Of a stretch of 64,000 bases of DNA, positions 15,659 to 24,241 are shown one piece after another. Both the position numbers and the translations under genes were made by a program. The stretch's first letter is position 1; each line of letters begins with the position of its first letter. The DNA lies in assembly GCA_002421605.1 (NCBI GenBank), contig DISJ01000020.1, positions 372,684 to 436,683 on the forward strand. The letters are read 5' to 3'. Source of the DNA: Rhodobacteraceae bacterium UBA6213. GTDB taxonomy: Bacteria; Pseudomonadota; Alphaproteobacteria; Rhodobacterales; Rhodobacteraceae. The notes beneath the pieces are model-generated. The model saw nothing but the letters and a program-made list of their open reading frames with translations, ran no database searches and was not told the origin of the DNA.

Positions 15659-16866
15659 TCTGGGAAACGATCCGGCTGGCAATTCAGGCGATTTTTCGCA
15701 ACACCATGCGCTCGATCCTGACGGTGTTGGGAATTGTGATCGGCGTGGCCGCCGTGATCGCGATGGTCACGGTTGGCGAGGGTTCCTCGTCGCAAGTAAC
15801 GGCAGATGTCGAAAAGCTCGGCACCAATATCCTGATGTTGTTGCCCGGCGGCGGCACCCAAAGCGGGCCAACGTCAAGTTCCGTCGCCAAGGCGTTCACG
15901 CTTGATGATGTGGATGCAATCATCGGCCAGATCAGCACCGTCGAAACCGCCGCTCCCTATGCCCAATCATCTAGCACCGCGATCTATGCCACCGAAAGCA
16001 GCGCAACAACAATCGTCGGGACGGACAACCGATACCTGACGGCGGTGGACTGGCCCGTGATCTTGGGGCGCGGGTTTTTGGCAAGCGAAGAATCCTCGGG
16101 CAGGTCCGTCTGTATTCTGGGCGAATCCGCGCGTCAGAACCTGTTTGGAAATACCGACCCGATTGGCGAAACGATCCGGCTGAGCACGCTGACGTGCGAA
16201 GTTGTCGGGTTGCTTGAAGCCAAAGGGGCTTCGTCCTTCGGGACCGATCAGGATGATGTAATCATTTTGCCGATCAAGACCTTCCAACGCCGGATGATGG
16301 GCAACAATGACGTTGCAATGATCTACATCGCTGTGCGCACCGGGCAGAGCACAGCGCGCGCGCAGCTGGAGATCGAAGCGCTTATGCGCGAAAGGCGGCG
16401 GATAACCGAAGGCGAGGAAGACGATTTCCATATCATGGACATGAAACAGATTGCCTCGATGTTGACCGGTATTACCAACGTGTTGTCCGGGCTTTTGTCG
16501 GCAGTGGCGGCGGTCAGCCTTTTGGTTGGCGGCATCGGGATCATGAACATCATGCTGGTAAGCGTCACCGAACGCACCCGCGAAATCGGGATTCGACTGG
16601 CAATCGGCGCGCAGGGCGGTCAGGTGCTCATGCAATTTCTGGTCGAAGCGATTGTCTTGTCGATGATAGGCGGGCTGGTTGGCATCTTGCTTGGCCTGGG
16701 GCTGGCCGCGCTCGCCTCAAACCTGATGGCTATCCCATTTGCGCCCAACCCTTTGGTGGTGGCCGGTGCCTTCGTGTTTTCTGCGATGGTGGGTGTGATT
16801 TTCGGGTATTTCCCGGCGCGCCGTGCTGCAAAACTCGACCCGATCGAGGCGCTTAGATACCAGTAG
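15655..16866 (+). CDS. MacB/FtsX-like ABC transporter permease
   Basis: A 403-residue permease of the MacB/LolC/FtsX superfamily. One membrane helix near residues 21-42 (SILTVLGIVIGVAAVIAMVTV) is followed by a large periplasmic domain (about 50-275), then three helices around 280-305, 330-360 and 370-390, the standard four-helix topology. Conserved family phrases are GIMNIMLVSVTERTREIGIR and ARRAAKLDPIEALRYQ at the end. With the ATPase and MacA-like adaptor it should form a mechanotransmission-type efflux pump drawing substrate from the periplasm towards a TolC channel. Substrate is not apparent. It is the last gene of the set; a convergent transporter gene follows 33 bases later. Confidence 0.95.
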   Translation: MIWETIRLAIQAIFRNTMRSILTVLGIVIGVAAVIAMVTVGEGSSSQVTADVEKLGTNILMLLPGGGTQSGPTSSSVAKAFTLDDVDAIIGQISTVETAAPYAQSSSTAIYATESSATTIVGTDNRYLTAVDWPVILGRGFLASEESSGRSVCILGESARQNLFGNTDPIGETIRLSTLTCEVVGLLEAKGASSFGTDQDDVIILPIKTFQRRMMGNNDVAMIYIAVRTGQSTARAQLEIEALMRERRRITEGEEDDFHIMDMKQIASMLTGITNVLSGLLSAVAAVSLLVGGIGIMNIMLVSVTERTREIGIRLAIGAQGGQVLMQFLVEAIVLSMIGGLVGILLGLGLAALASNLMAIPFAPNPLVVAGAFVFSAMVGVIFGYFPARRAAKLDPIEALRYQ

Positions 16867-16899
16867 GGCCAAGCGACGGTGTGCTGCGATAGTTTGCCC

Positions 16900-17982
16900 T
16901 TATGTGCCCCTAAATACCCGAGAAACACGCCGCAAAAGCCCCACCATACCAAGCAGCCATGCACCAAGTGCGACGAACACCAGCACCCTCGGGATCAGGT
17001 CGAGAAAGCCGTACCCCATCGCGCGGTCAAACTGGTAGGTGCTGGTCGTATACATCGCCAAGGGGAACACCATGCCCCAAATCGCCGGTTCATAGGTAAA
17101 GCGGTCGCGCATCCAGACATAACGCCAAAGCATCAGTAGAAAAAGGAAGGGAATCCACCAGCTTGCAACCGCCCAGAAGAAAAATGTGAAGCCGCGCAGA
17201 AATGGTAACAGCGGTATCAGCAACGGCCACGACTCGCCGCGCAAAAGCAAGATCGAGCCTGCCAGCGCGGTGATCGCCACCGCGCCCATGTTGATCCAAT
17301 AGGGCGGGCTAAAATCTTCGCGCTGCATCGGCACGAATGTCAGGCGGTAAAAGATCAGCGGGATGATCGCGAGATAAAGCATACAGCCAATCAGGAACAT
17401 CGCGATCACCTGAAACTGGATCGCTTCAGGGGGCGGTGCTGCCACGTCAATCACGCCGCGAAGCACCACCACTGCTTGTGTGGAAACCGCCGCGATCAGC
17501 CAAGCCCCATTGATCCCGCGCGCCAGCGTTGGCTTGCGCGCCCGCACGGTGACTGCGGTGAAAAAGGTGTACATGATCACGAACCACAAGATCAGCCCAA
17601 ACCACCAAAGCGCAATGCCTATGCCCGTAGCACCAATCACCACCACGTTCTGTGTGCCCAACACACACGTGCCCGCCACGATGGTAAAAAACCCCGGTGC
17701 GCGCTGATGGTCCGAAATATCGCGAAGCAACTCGCCTCGAAATCGCACAGCGCGCACGATGGTCAGCACCCAAAGCACGGGCCACGCGACCCAGTTGACC
17801 GCGATCAATGCCAAGGCAACCGGGCGAAGCCCCATGAAGTGACAGGCAATCGACACCACACCTGTCGCCATCACCAGCGCGAAATACCCCGGAAACAGCG
17901 ATGCCGCGCCACCGAACAGGCGCGCGTTCAACCCGGTTCGCGCGGCCTGCGGTGCGGCGGCTGGGGCGTTATCCACGGACAT
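16900..17982 (-). CDS. SLAC1/TehA (TDT) family transporter
   Basis: A polytopic membrane protein of 360 residues from the ATG at 17982 (MSVDNAP); the frame also extends to 18021, but that would lengthen the overlap with the upstream gene. It has about ten hydrophobic segments. The first carries FPGYFALVMATGVVSIACH, the signature of the tellurite-resistance/dicarboxylate transporter family that includes TehA, malate permeases, sulfite exporters and the plant SLAC1 anion channel. A pore-lining Phe seems present in the later helix segments (GFTFFFWAVASWW). It overlaps the small membrane-protein gene in front of it by 14 bases, indicating an operon of the two. Substrate cannot be told from sequence; small anions are usual for the family. 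Confidence 0.85.
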   Translation of the reverse strand: MSVDNAPAAAPQAARTGLNARLFGGAASLFPGYFALVMATGVVSIACHFMGLRPVALALIAVNWVAWPVLWVLTIVRAVRFRGELLRDISDHQRAPGFFTIVAGTCVLGTQNVVVIGATGIGIALWWFGLILWFVIMYTFFTAVTVRARKPTLARGINGAWLIAAVSTQAVVVLRGVIDVAAPPPEAIQFQVIAMFLIGCMLYLAIIPLIFYRLTFVPMQREDFSPPYWINMGAVAITALAGSILLLRGESWPLLIPLLPFLRGFTFFFWAVASWWIPFLFLLMLWRYVWMRDRFTYEPAIWGMVFPLAMYTTSTYQFDRAMGYGFLDLIPRVLVFVALGAWLLGMVGLLRRVSRVFRGT

Positions 17983-18337
17983 ATCGGGCCAATAGATCGA
18001 TTTGCAAGAACAACAGAACAAACGCCGTATTCAAGCCCCAAGTGACGGTCAACCATCTTGCAAGGACGCTCCAAAACGTTCCTTCAGAAACCGCGCAGCG
18101 CCAGATCGCGACCAGAATCCAGATCGTGTAAGCAACTGAAATCAATATCAGAGCCTGTTGAAAAAATAGCTGCCCCGCGTCCAGCGCCGTTGCATGAAGG
18201 ATGCCAAGCACAAGGCTTGTCGCAACGCCATAGCCCCAGAAAACAACTGGCAACGGCATTTGGCCCCGCCATGCGCGTAGTTCAGACGCGAAAAACGATG
18301 AAAATATCGCGTGCGTTTTTGGCACCGGTACTTGCAT
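17969..18337 (-). CDS. Small membrane protein paired with the TDT transporter
   Basis: About 122 residues from the ATG at 18337 (MQVPVPKTH), preceded by GGAGA; a longer frame begins at 18400. It has three hydrophobic helices (about residues 28-50, 56-80 and 88-115) and no recognised domain. Its 3' end overlaps the start of the TDT transporter gene, so the two are probably translated together and may act together. I do not recognise the family. The gene keeps the codon use of its neighbours and has a plausible topology, so it is taken as real. Confidence 0.7.
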   Translation of the reverse strand: MQVPVPKTHAIFSSFFASELRAWRGQMPLPVVFWGYGVATSLVLGILHATALDAGQLFFQQALILISVAYTIWILVAIWRCAVSEGTFWSVLARWLTVTWGLNTAFVLLFLQIDLLARYVRG

Positions 18338-18784
18338 GGCTGTCTCCCTGCCACGAGTGTTATCCGGGGCGCGACTAAAAGAAAGCAAATACTTTAGCAC
18401 AGGTGAGCGGTATGGAACGGCGCCGCAGCACTTGAAGTACTTGAATTATTTTAATTTTTAAAACTCGATCGCGCCGCACTCGATTTCTCTGACGCTTGCG
18501 AAGCGGTCTAACTCGCTGTGCTTTGCCAACCTCTGTGCCTGACAAGGTTTCGATCAACACAGATGCGCGGAAGCGGCGCGATGCTCGCAATAACTTGGGC
18601 GAGAACACCGCGCGACCCACCGGCGGGATGGCATACCCTGCGGTCTGGCGAACATCGGCGTGCCTGCGGCTGGGGCCGCGTGCTAGTGTTGTGTCAATGG
18701 CGTCGTTCTGCCCTCGCAATGTGTCGAAATCCGTCATCGAGGGCGTTCGTGACCAGCGTAAGTGTGTCGCTGAAAGGAATCAGC
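18338..18784. promoter_or_regulatory. Divergent control region with AT-rich core and a 7-base direct repeat
   Basis: About 450 non-coding bases between the divergently transcribed TDT pair and the one-carbon genes. Bases 18430-18445 contain ACTTGAA twice, spaced by 2, next to a markedly AT-rich run (to about 18465) that stands out in a GC-rich window. This fits a regulator binding site or promoter core. No match to a named operator (FNR, NnrR) could be made. Confidence 0.35.
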
Positions 18785-19093
18785 ATGAGCGAAGTGACCA
18801 TCGTTTTCTGGCGTGACATCCCGGCGCAGGTGATTGCTGGGCGAGGCCGCGGCGCGGTCAAACTACCGCTGCCGGAACAGTTCGAGCAGGCCATCGACCG
18901 TTGTGCCATGAAGATCGGCGCGCGCGATGCTGATGCCTATATGGCCGAATGGCGCAAGGCCGCCCCGGTCACGCACGCACAACCCGATGCCGAGGCCGCC
19001 GAGGCCACACGCGCGCGCATTCTAGCCGAATATGACAGTGTGCGCTTTGCCGCGCTGATTGCAAATGACGGCTGGGATACCCCCCGCCCCTGA
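18785..19093 (+). CDS. PF13769-type 'virulence factor' small protein
   Basis: A 102-residue soluble protein, ATG at 18785 preceded by AAAGGAA. It begins with a compact beta-type stretch VTIVFWRDIPAQVIAGRGRG, then an Ala/Glu/Arg-rich helical part, and matches my recollection of the small family labelled 'virulence factor', a name with no known activity behind it. It is directly followed by an MTHFR-like gene (13 bases) and a methyl-THF-binding protein gene. This arrangement recurs in Rhodobacterales as far as I recall, which points to a role in folate one-carbon or methyl transfer and not virulence. No cofactor-binding motif is visible. Confidence 0.75.
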   Translation: MSEVTIVFWRDIPAQVIAGRGRGAVKLPLPEQFEQAIDRCAMKIGARDADAYMAEWRKAAPVTHAQPDAEAAEATRARILAEYDSVRFAALIANDGWDTPRP

Positions 19094-19106
19094 ACCGGAG
19101 ACCTTG

Positions 19107-20003
19107 ATGGCGCTTTTGAACCTTCGCCGCGACACCGTGTCTGCGCCAAACGCGCTGGGAGCGTTTCTTGACAGCGTCTCGATCGAAGTGATGCCGCGCA
19201 CCGCCGCTGGCGTCGAGGATTTCCGCACCCTGCTTCCCGCCGGAACTCGCGTTTACGTGGCCCATATCGACGGCACCCCGATCAGCGACATGGTCGCCTG
19301 CGCTGCGCGCCTGCGCCGCGAAGGGTTTGAACCTATGCCGCATTTTCCCGCGCGGCTGATCGCCTCCAAAGCAGTCCTGCTCGACTGGGTCAACCGCTAC
19401 AAGGGCGAGGCGGGGGTCAATCAGGCGCTGCTGCTGGGCGGTGGCGTCAACACCCCTGCGGGCGACTACACCAGCGCGATGCAAATGTTGGAAAGTGGCG
19501 CTTTTGACGGCTTTGCCCATCTGCACGTCGCCGGCCACCCCGAAGGTAACCGCGATATCGACGCGGATGGGGGCGATCACATCGCGATGGAGGCGCTGGC
19601 GCTGAAACAAGACTGGGCGGCGCGGTCGGATGCGAAAATGGCGATTGTTACGCAGTTCTGCTTTGAACCGGAACCGGTCATCGCATGGGTCAACAAGCTA
19701 GCAGCCCTTGGCATCCATCTGCCGGTGCATATTGGTGTGGCGGGCCCGGCCAAGCTGCAAACGCTGGTCAAATATGCCATTGCGTGCGGCGTAGGCCCCA
19801 GTCTGCGCGTGTTGCAACGGCGCGCGCGCGATGTGACCAAGCTGCTTTTACCCTTTGGGCCGGGCGATTTTCTGCACGCTTTGGCCGCGCATAAGGCCGC
19901 AAACCCATCTTTTGGCATCGAATCGGTGCATTTCTTTCCGCTAGGGGGCATCAAGGCCTCTGCTGCTTGGGTAGCCGAGCATAGAAAAGGCGAGACCGTA
20001 TGA
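19107..20003 (+). CDS. Methylenetetrahydrofolate reductase-like protein
   Basis: A 298-residue TIM-barrel protein resembling MetF (5,10-methylenetetrahydrofolate reductase, making 5-methyl-THF). The start at 19107 is chosen because it follows a GGAGA site and avoids overlapping the previous gene. Visible family features are SIEVMPRTAAG near residue 25, VYVAHIDGTPISDMV near 47, FEPMPHFPAR near 76, a central GHPEGN, then AIVTQFCFEPEPV near 178 and PVHIGVAGPA near 203. The first-strand Glu (EVMPR) corresponds to the catalytic Glu of MetF. It is shorter and less typical than E. coli MetF, so it may be a paralogue tied to a particular methyltransferase. Its stop overlaps the next gene by 4 bases (ATGA). 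Confidence 0.85.
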   Translation: MALLNLRRDTVSAPNALGAFLDSVSIEVMPRTAAGVEDFRTLLPAGTRVYVAHIDGTPISDMVACAARLRREGFEPMPHFPARLIASKAVLLDWVNRYKGEAGVNQALLLGGGVNTPAGDYTSAMQMLESGAFDGFAHLHVAGHPEGNRDIDADGGDHIAMEALALKQDWAARSDAKMAIVTQFCFEPEPVIAWVNKLAALGIHLPVHIGVAGPAKLQTLVKYAIACGVGPSLRVLQRRARDVTKLLLPFGPGDFLHALAAHKAANPSFGIESVHFFPLGGIKASAAWVAEHRKGETV

Positions 20004-20956
20004 CCCGCACCGTTCTGGAATCCAAATCGAAAACCGTCGTGATCGGCTTTGACGAACCGTTTTGCGTGATCGGCGAGCGCATCAACCCCACGGGGCGCAA
20101 AAAACTTGCCGCCGAGCTTGAGGCTGGCAATTACGCCACCGTCGAGATGGACGCGCTAGAACAAGTCGCCTGCGGGGCAATGGTGCTCGATGTAAATGCG
20201 GGGGTGGTTTACAATTCCAACCCCAACCCCAACGAAACCGAGCCGCCGTTGATGGTGGCAGTTCTGAAACTGGTGCAGGGGCTTGTCGATGTGCCGCTGT
20301 GCATCGACAGTTCCGTGCCCGCAGCACTTGAAGCGGGGCTTGCCGCCGCAGAGGGGCGGCCACTGCTCAATTCGGTCACCGGCGAGGAAGAGCGGCTGGA
20401 ACGTGTGCTGCCGCTGGTCAAGAAATACAACGTGCCCGTGGTCGCAATTTCCAACGATGACAGCGGTATTTCGATGGACCCCGACGTGCGCTTTGCGGTG
20501 GCCAAAAAGATTGTCGAGCGTGCCGCAGACTTCGGCATTCCCGCGCATGACATTGTGGTGGACCCTTTGGTGATGCCTGTCGGGGCACTGGCCAGCGCGG
20601 GGCGGCAGGTTTTCGAACTGGTGCGGCGGCTGCGCGAATTAGGGGTCAACACCACGTGCGGTGCCTCGAACATCTCGTTCGGCCTGCCCAACCGGCACGG
20701 CGTGAATGCCGCATTTTTGCCAATGGCGATTGGCGCGGGCATGACAAGCGCGATCATGAACCCAGTGCGCTCGGTCGAAATGGAGGCGATCCGCGCCGCC
20801 AACATGCTGATGGACCACGATGCGAACGGATTTGAATGGATCCGTTTCGCACGCGTGCTGGAAGCGGTGAAAGAAGGCGCAAGCTTTGCCGAGGCAAGTG
20901 CCGCGGCGCTGGCCGCAGGCGGGGCGCGTGGCGGGCGCAGGCGCGGGCGCGGCTAA
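20000..20956 (+). CDS. Methyltetrahydrofolate-binding methyltransferase (pterin-binding domain protein)
   Basis: A 318-residue pterin-binding TIM barrel of the AcsE/MetH-domain-2 type. It opens with CVIGERINPTGRKKL, typical of methyl-THF:corrinoid methyltransferases, and continues with LDVNAGV, PLCIDSS, LLNSVTGEEE, ISNDDSG, DPLVMPVG and TTCGASNISFGLPNR, where the Asn in SNISFG is the methyl-group-proximal residue of the family. The C-terminus is a low-complexity Gly/Arg tail. Classical dihydropteroate synthase is less likely because of the GERINPTG opening. Translationally coupled to the MTHFR-like gene, it would accept or donate the N5-methyl of folate to a corrinoid protein encoded elsewhere, for instance as a piece of a split methionine synthase. 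Confidence 0.88.
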   Translation: MTRTVLESKSKTVVIGFDEPFCVIGERINPTGRKKLAAELEAGNYATVEMDALEQVACGAMVLDVNAGVVYNSNPNPNETEPPLMVAVLKLVQGLVDVPLCIDSSVPAALEAGLAAAEGRPLLNSVTGEEERLERVLPLVKKYNVPVVAISNDDSGISMDPDVRFAVAKKIVERAADFGIPAHDIVVDPLVMPVGALASAGRQVFELVRRLRELGVNTTCGASNISFGLPNRHGVNAAFLPMAIGAGMTSAIMNPVRSVEMEAIRAANMLMDHDANGFEWIRFARVLEAVKEGASFAEASAAALAAGGARGGRRRGRG

Positions 20957-20972
20957 CCCCCTGATTCGGGGG
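20957..20972 (+). terminator. Hairpin after the methyltransferase gene
   Basis: CCCCC and GGGGG separated by six bases start directly after the TAA stop. There is no T-run, so this is a weak intrinsic terminator or a 3'-end stabilising hairpin. Confidence 0.35.
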
Positions 20973-21151
20973 CCTGCTAGGGTGGTTCGCGCCATGCGCG
21001 GAACGGCGCACGCACGATACTCTGTGCCCGCCGTCGCGCGAACCACAACATCTTAGCGCCCAAACGTGAACCAGACTGTTTCCCAAGGTTTGGCTAGGTG
21101 GCCGCGTTCGCGCGCCGTAAGGTGTTGGTCAGACAACCGCCTTGGGGGCAT

Positions 21152-22534
21152 ATGCAGCTGTTCCGTCTTTTCCCGCTTTTTGCGGCACTCGCGCTCGCCG
21201 GTTGCATGGCTGCTCCCGCAGGCGGCCCGGCGGCGCGCGCCAACGCAGACCTGCAAGCGCCTCCCGGTTTTACCAGTTTTGACACCGCCAGTGGCCACGC
21301 GCCTGCGGCCCAACTGCCCGGCAACGCCGAACTTGCGCGCGATTTTCTGGAACTGACCTTTCAGCTTGAAAGTGGGCGCGCCCTGCCCCGTTTCACGCGT
21401 TTTCAGGAACCGATCACGCTAACGCTCGCCGGTGCGGTGCCACACAACGCGGGTCAGGAAATTGCAGGCTTGCTGGCCGTGTTGCGCAGCGGCGCAGGCA
21501 TCGATATTCGCCAGCAAGGGCCCGGCCCCGCCGCGATCACGGTAGAGTTTTTGCCGCGCCGCGAGATGCAGGCTCTGGTGCCCAACGCTGCCTGTTTCGT
21601 AGTGCCCGGCGTTTCAAGCTGGCAAGGCTACCGTGCCGCGCGCGGCAGTACCGCCACCGATTGGGCCACGCTTGGCCAGCGCACGCAGGTTGCGGTGTTC
21701 CTGCCTTCAGACATAGCCCCGCAAGAAATGCGCGATTGCCTGCACGAGGAAATCGCACAAGCGCTGGGTCCACTGAACGACCTTTACCGGCTGACCGACT
21801 CGGTTTTCAACGACGATAACTTTGTGGCTGTGCTTGGCCCGCGCGATCTTTTGATGTTGCGCCTGACCTACGCGCCAGAACTGCGCAATGGCATGAGTGA
21901 GTCCGAAGTGGTGGCGGTGCTGCCCGCGGCGCTGGCGCGGATCAACCCGGCAGGGGGCAGTTTTGCGACCCCTGCCCCGGCAACCCCGACGCCGCGCGCC
22001 TTTCAGACCGCACTTGATACCGCGCTTAGCGGCAACACGGCGCAAAGTCGCCGCCTGATCGCGGCACAAACTGCGGTCGATATTGCCACCGCCAAGGGCT
22101 GGCACGATGCGCGCGCGGGGTTTGCATGGTTCGCGCTTGGACGGCTGAGCGCCAGCAATGACCCAGTCCGCGCTCGCGTGGCGCTGCTGCGCGCCGATGC
22201 GATCTATCAAGCACTGCCGGGGGCAGCGATTCATCAGGCGCATGTGCGTATGCAACTTGCAGCACTCGCCCTTTCGGCACAGCAACCGGGCGAGGCGCTG
22301 GCGCTGGCGGACCGTGCGTCGGATGCCGCAATCGCCGCCGAAAACCCCGCGCTGGTTGCCACGCTGCACCTGATCCGCGCCGAGGCATTCGCCGCACAGG
22401 GCAATGCGCCAGCTGCTGCTTCGGCGCGGCTCGACTCGGCGCGCTGGGCGGGCTATGGCTTTGGCAGCCAGGCCGCGGCAGACCGCCGCGCAGCCGAGGT
22501 CGCCGCGCTTGCCACAGGCACGCGGTACAACTGA
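21152..22534 (+). CDS. DUF2927-like lipoprotein
   Basis: About 460 residues from the ATG at 21152. The N-terminus MQLFRLFPLFAALALAGC is a lipoprotein signal with the modified Cys at 18; the frame extends upstream to 21098 but the signal peptide sets the start. Residues about 60-260 resemble the DUF2927 family: a beta-rich part, then CLHEEIAQALGPLNDLYRLTDSVFNDDNF and a segment ending YAPELRNGMSESEV. The C-terminal third is Ala-rich and helical with a TPR-like look (GWHDARAGFAWFALGRL near 315, then further pairs). The HEEIAQ is reminiscent of a zinc-peptidase helix but lacks the second His. Function unknown; probably facing the periplasm. Confidence 0.8.
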   Translation: MQLFRLFPLFAALALAGCMAAPAGGPAARANADLQAPPGFTSFDTASGHAPAAQLPGNAELARDFLELTFQLESGRALPRFTRFQEPITLTLAGAVPHNAGQEIAGLLAVLRSGAGIDIRQQGPGPAAITVEFLPRREMQALVPNAACFVVPGVSSWQGYRAARGSTATDWATLGQRTQVAVFLPSDIAPQEMRDCLHEEIAQALGPLNDLYRLTDSVFNDDNFVAVLGPRDLLMLRLTYAPELRNGMSESEVVAVLPAALARINPAGGSFATPAPATPTPRAFQTALDTALSGNTAQSRRLIAAQTAVDIATAKGWHDARAGFAWFALGRLSASNDPVRARVALLRADAIYQALPGAAIHQAHVRMQLAALALSAQQPGEALALADRASDAAIAAENPALVATLHLIRAEAFAAQGNAPAAASARLDSARWAGYGFGSQAAADRRAAEVAALATGTRYN

Positions 22535-22553
22535 CCCGAGGCCCGGAGGCCCC

Positions 22554-22718
22554 ATGATCGTCATTATAGCCGCAGTTTTCGGTGCGCTTTTGGGCTACCG
22601 TCAGGCATCACGGCGCGGCGGTAACCGCTTTGATCGCGCCCAATATGCCGCCGTTTACGCCATTTTGTTCGCCATATTGGGCCTGTTCCTGACGGTCGCC
22701 ATCCAACGGCTGGCCTGA
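22554..22718 (+). CDS. Small two-helix membrane protein
   Basis: A 54-residue protein (ATG 22554, preceded by CCGGAGG) with two hydrophobic helices at about residues 2-15 and 33-50 joined by a basic loop (RQASRRGGNRFDRAQY). Similar little proteins accompany VWA/CoxE-like genes in this order, as far as I recall. It lies 19 bases after the DUF2927 gene and 12 before the VWA gene, so it is part of the same operon. Function unknown. Confidence 0.75.
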   Translation: MIVIIAAVFGALLGYRQASRRGGNRFDRAQYAAVYAILFAILGLFLTVAIQRLA

Positions 22719-22730
22719 GGGGGCGGGGCG

Positions 22731-23912
22731 ATGTTCCTGCCCTTCTTCCTTGCCCTGCGCCACGCCGGTGTGCCCGTCAGCCTGCGCGAATTTCTAAGCT
22801 TTCTAGAGGGGTTGGCGGCAGGCCTTGCGACCTATGACATCGAGGCTTTCTACTTTCTCGCGCGCACCTCGATGGTGAAGGATGAACGCCACATCGACCG
22901 TTTCGACCGCGCCTTTGGCGAGGCTTTCAAGGGGCTGCAGGCAATCCCTGCAGAAGCCGTGCTCGAAGCGCTGGCGCTACCCGGCGAATGGCTCGAAAAA
23001 CTAGCCGAGCGGCACTTGAGCGCCGAAGAGCGGGCCGAGATTGCAGCACTTGGCGGTTTTGAGAAGCTGATGCAAACCTTGCGCGAGCGATTGGGCGAAC
23101 AAAAAGGCCGCCACCAAGGTGGCTCGAAATGGATTGGCACCGCTGGCACTAGCCCGTTCGGCGCCTATGGTTACAACCCCGAGGGCGTGCGCTTCGGTCA
23201 GGCCGAAGGTCGGCACGGCCGCGCGGTGAAGGTTTGGGATCGGCGCGAGTTTCGCGAGTTTGACGACCGTATCGAGCTTGGCACCCGCAACATCAAGGTG
23301 GCGCTGAAGCGGTTGCGCACCTGGGCGCGCCATGGTGCGGAGGAAGAATTTGATCTGCCCGCCACCATCCGCGCCTCAGCCGAAGCCGGGTATATTGACG
23401 TGAAAACTCGACCCGAACGGCATAATGCCGTCAAGGTCGTGCTGTTTCTCGACCACGGCGGCTCGATGGATGCACATGTGCGGCAAGTTGAAGAACTGTT
23501 CTCGGCCGCACGCGCCGAGTTCAAGCACCTAGAGCATTTCTATTTTCACAACTGCCTCTACGGGCAAGTCTGGCACAGTGCGCGCCGCCGCTGGGACGAG
23601 CAAATCCAGACATGGGATGTGCTGAACCGCTATGGCGCTGACTACAAATGCATTTTTGTAGGCGATGCCTCGATGAGCCCCTATGAGGTCAGCCACCCCG
23701 GCGGCGCAAATGAACATTGGAACCCGGAAAGTGGGCAAACGTGGCTGGCGCGGGCGCGCGCGCAGTGGCCCGCCAACGTCTGGTTGAACCCGGTGCCCGA
23801 AAAGCACTGGCAACACACTCCCAGCATCGGCATGATCGCACAGGCTTTCGAGGGGCGCATGCAGCCGCTGACTCTTGAAGGCATCACACAGGCGATGAAA
23901 GTGCTGGGATGA
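22731..23912 (+). CDS. CoxE-like VWA-domain protein
   Basis: A 393-residue cytoplasmic protein of the CoxE/YehP-like VWA family. The N-terminal region (about 1-130) is the family's helical part, opening with FFLALRHAGVPVSLREFLSFLEGL. The VWA domain begins near residue 235 with VVLFLDHGGSMDAHV, where the metal-binding motif is D-H-G-G-S instead of canonical DxSxS, and continues with FKHLEHFYFHNCLYGQVW and IFVGDASMSPYEV. Such proteins normally work with a MoxR-type AAA ATPase as chaperones for metal-centre insertion. No MoxR gene is adjacent here. The next gene overlaps its stop by 4 bases. Confidence 0.9.
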   Translation: MFLPFFLALRHAGVPVSLREFLSFLEGLAAGLATYDIEAFYFLARTSMVKDERHIDRFDRAFGEAFKGLQAIPAEAVLEALALPGEWLEKLAERHLSAEERAEIAALGGFEKLMQTLRERLGEQKGRHQGGSKWIGTAGTSPFGAYGYNPEGVRFGQAEGRHGRAVKVWDRREFREFDDRIELGTRNIKVALKRLRTWARHGAEEEFDLPATIRASAEAGYIDVKTRPERHNAVKVVLFLDHGGSMDAHVRQVEELFSAARAEFKHLEHFYFHNCLYGQVWHSARRRWDEQIQTWDVLNRYGADYKCIFVGDASMSPYEVSHPGGANEHWNPESGQTWLARARAQWPANVWLNPVPEKHWQHTPSIGMIAQAFEGRMQPLTLEGITQAMKVLG

Positions 23913-24241
23913 AAACTTTGCGGCGACTCTGGCACTCCAATCGTATCGCGTTGATCGGCTTTGTCATCGCGGCCCTTGCGGTGGCGTTCTTTGCCGTGCG
24001 GATGCTGGCCTTTACCATCTACTTTGCCGATCCCGCGCATCGACTTGGCCCGATCATGGGTTGGATGACGCCGGGCATGGTGGCACGAACGCGCCATCTG
24101 CCACCCGAGGCAGTGGCCGAGGCGCTGGGGCTTGACCCCGCAGCACCACGGCGCAAGACGCTGGGCGAAATCGCGGCAGAGCGCGGCGTGCCGCTTGAGG
24201 TGCTGATCGAACCGCTTCAATCCTTGCTGGAACGGCCATGA
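23909..24241 (+). CDS. Hypothetical membrane-anchored protein
   Basis: A 110-residue protein overlapping the VWA gene by 4 bases (ATGA) and the DedA gene by 4 bases. A hydrophobic helix near residues 12-38 is followed by a soluble tail with PEAVAEALGLDPAAPRRKTLGEIAAERGVPLEVL, which looks like a small helix-turn-helix-shaped fold but is too short to assign. The tight coupling on both sides supports a real gene in the same operon. Function unknown. Confidence 0.75.
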   Translation: MKTLRRLWHSNRIALIGFVIAALAVAFFAVRMLAFTIYFADPAHRLGPIMGWMTPGMVARTRHLPPEAVAEALGLDPAAPRRKTLGEIAAERGVPLEVLIEPLQSLLERP

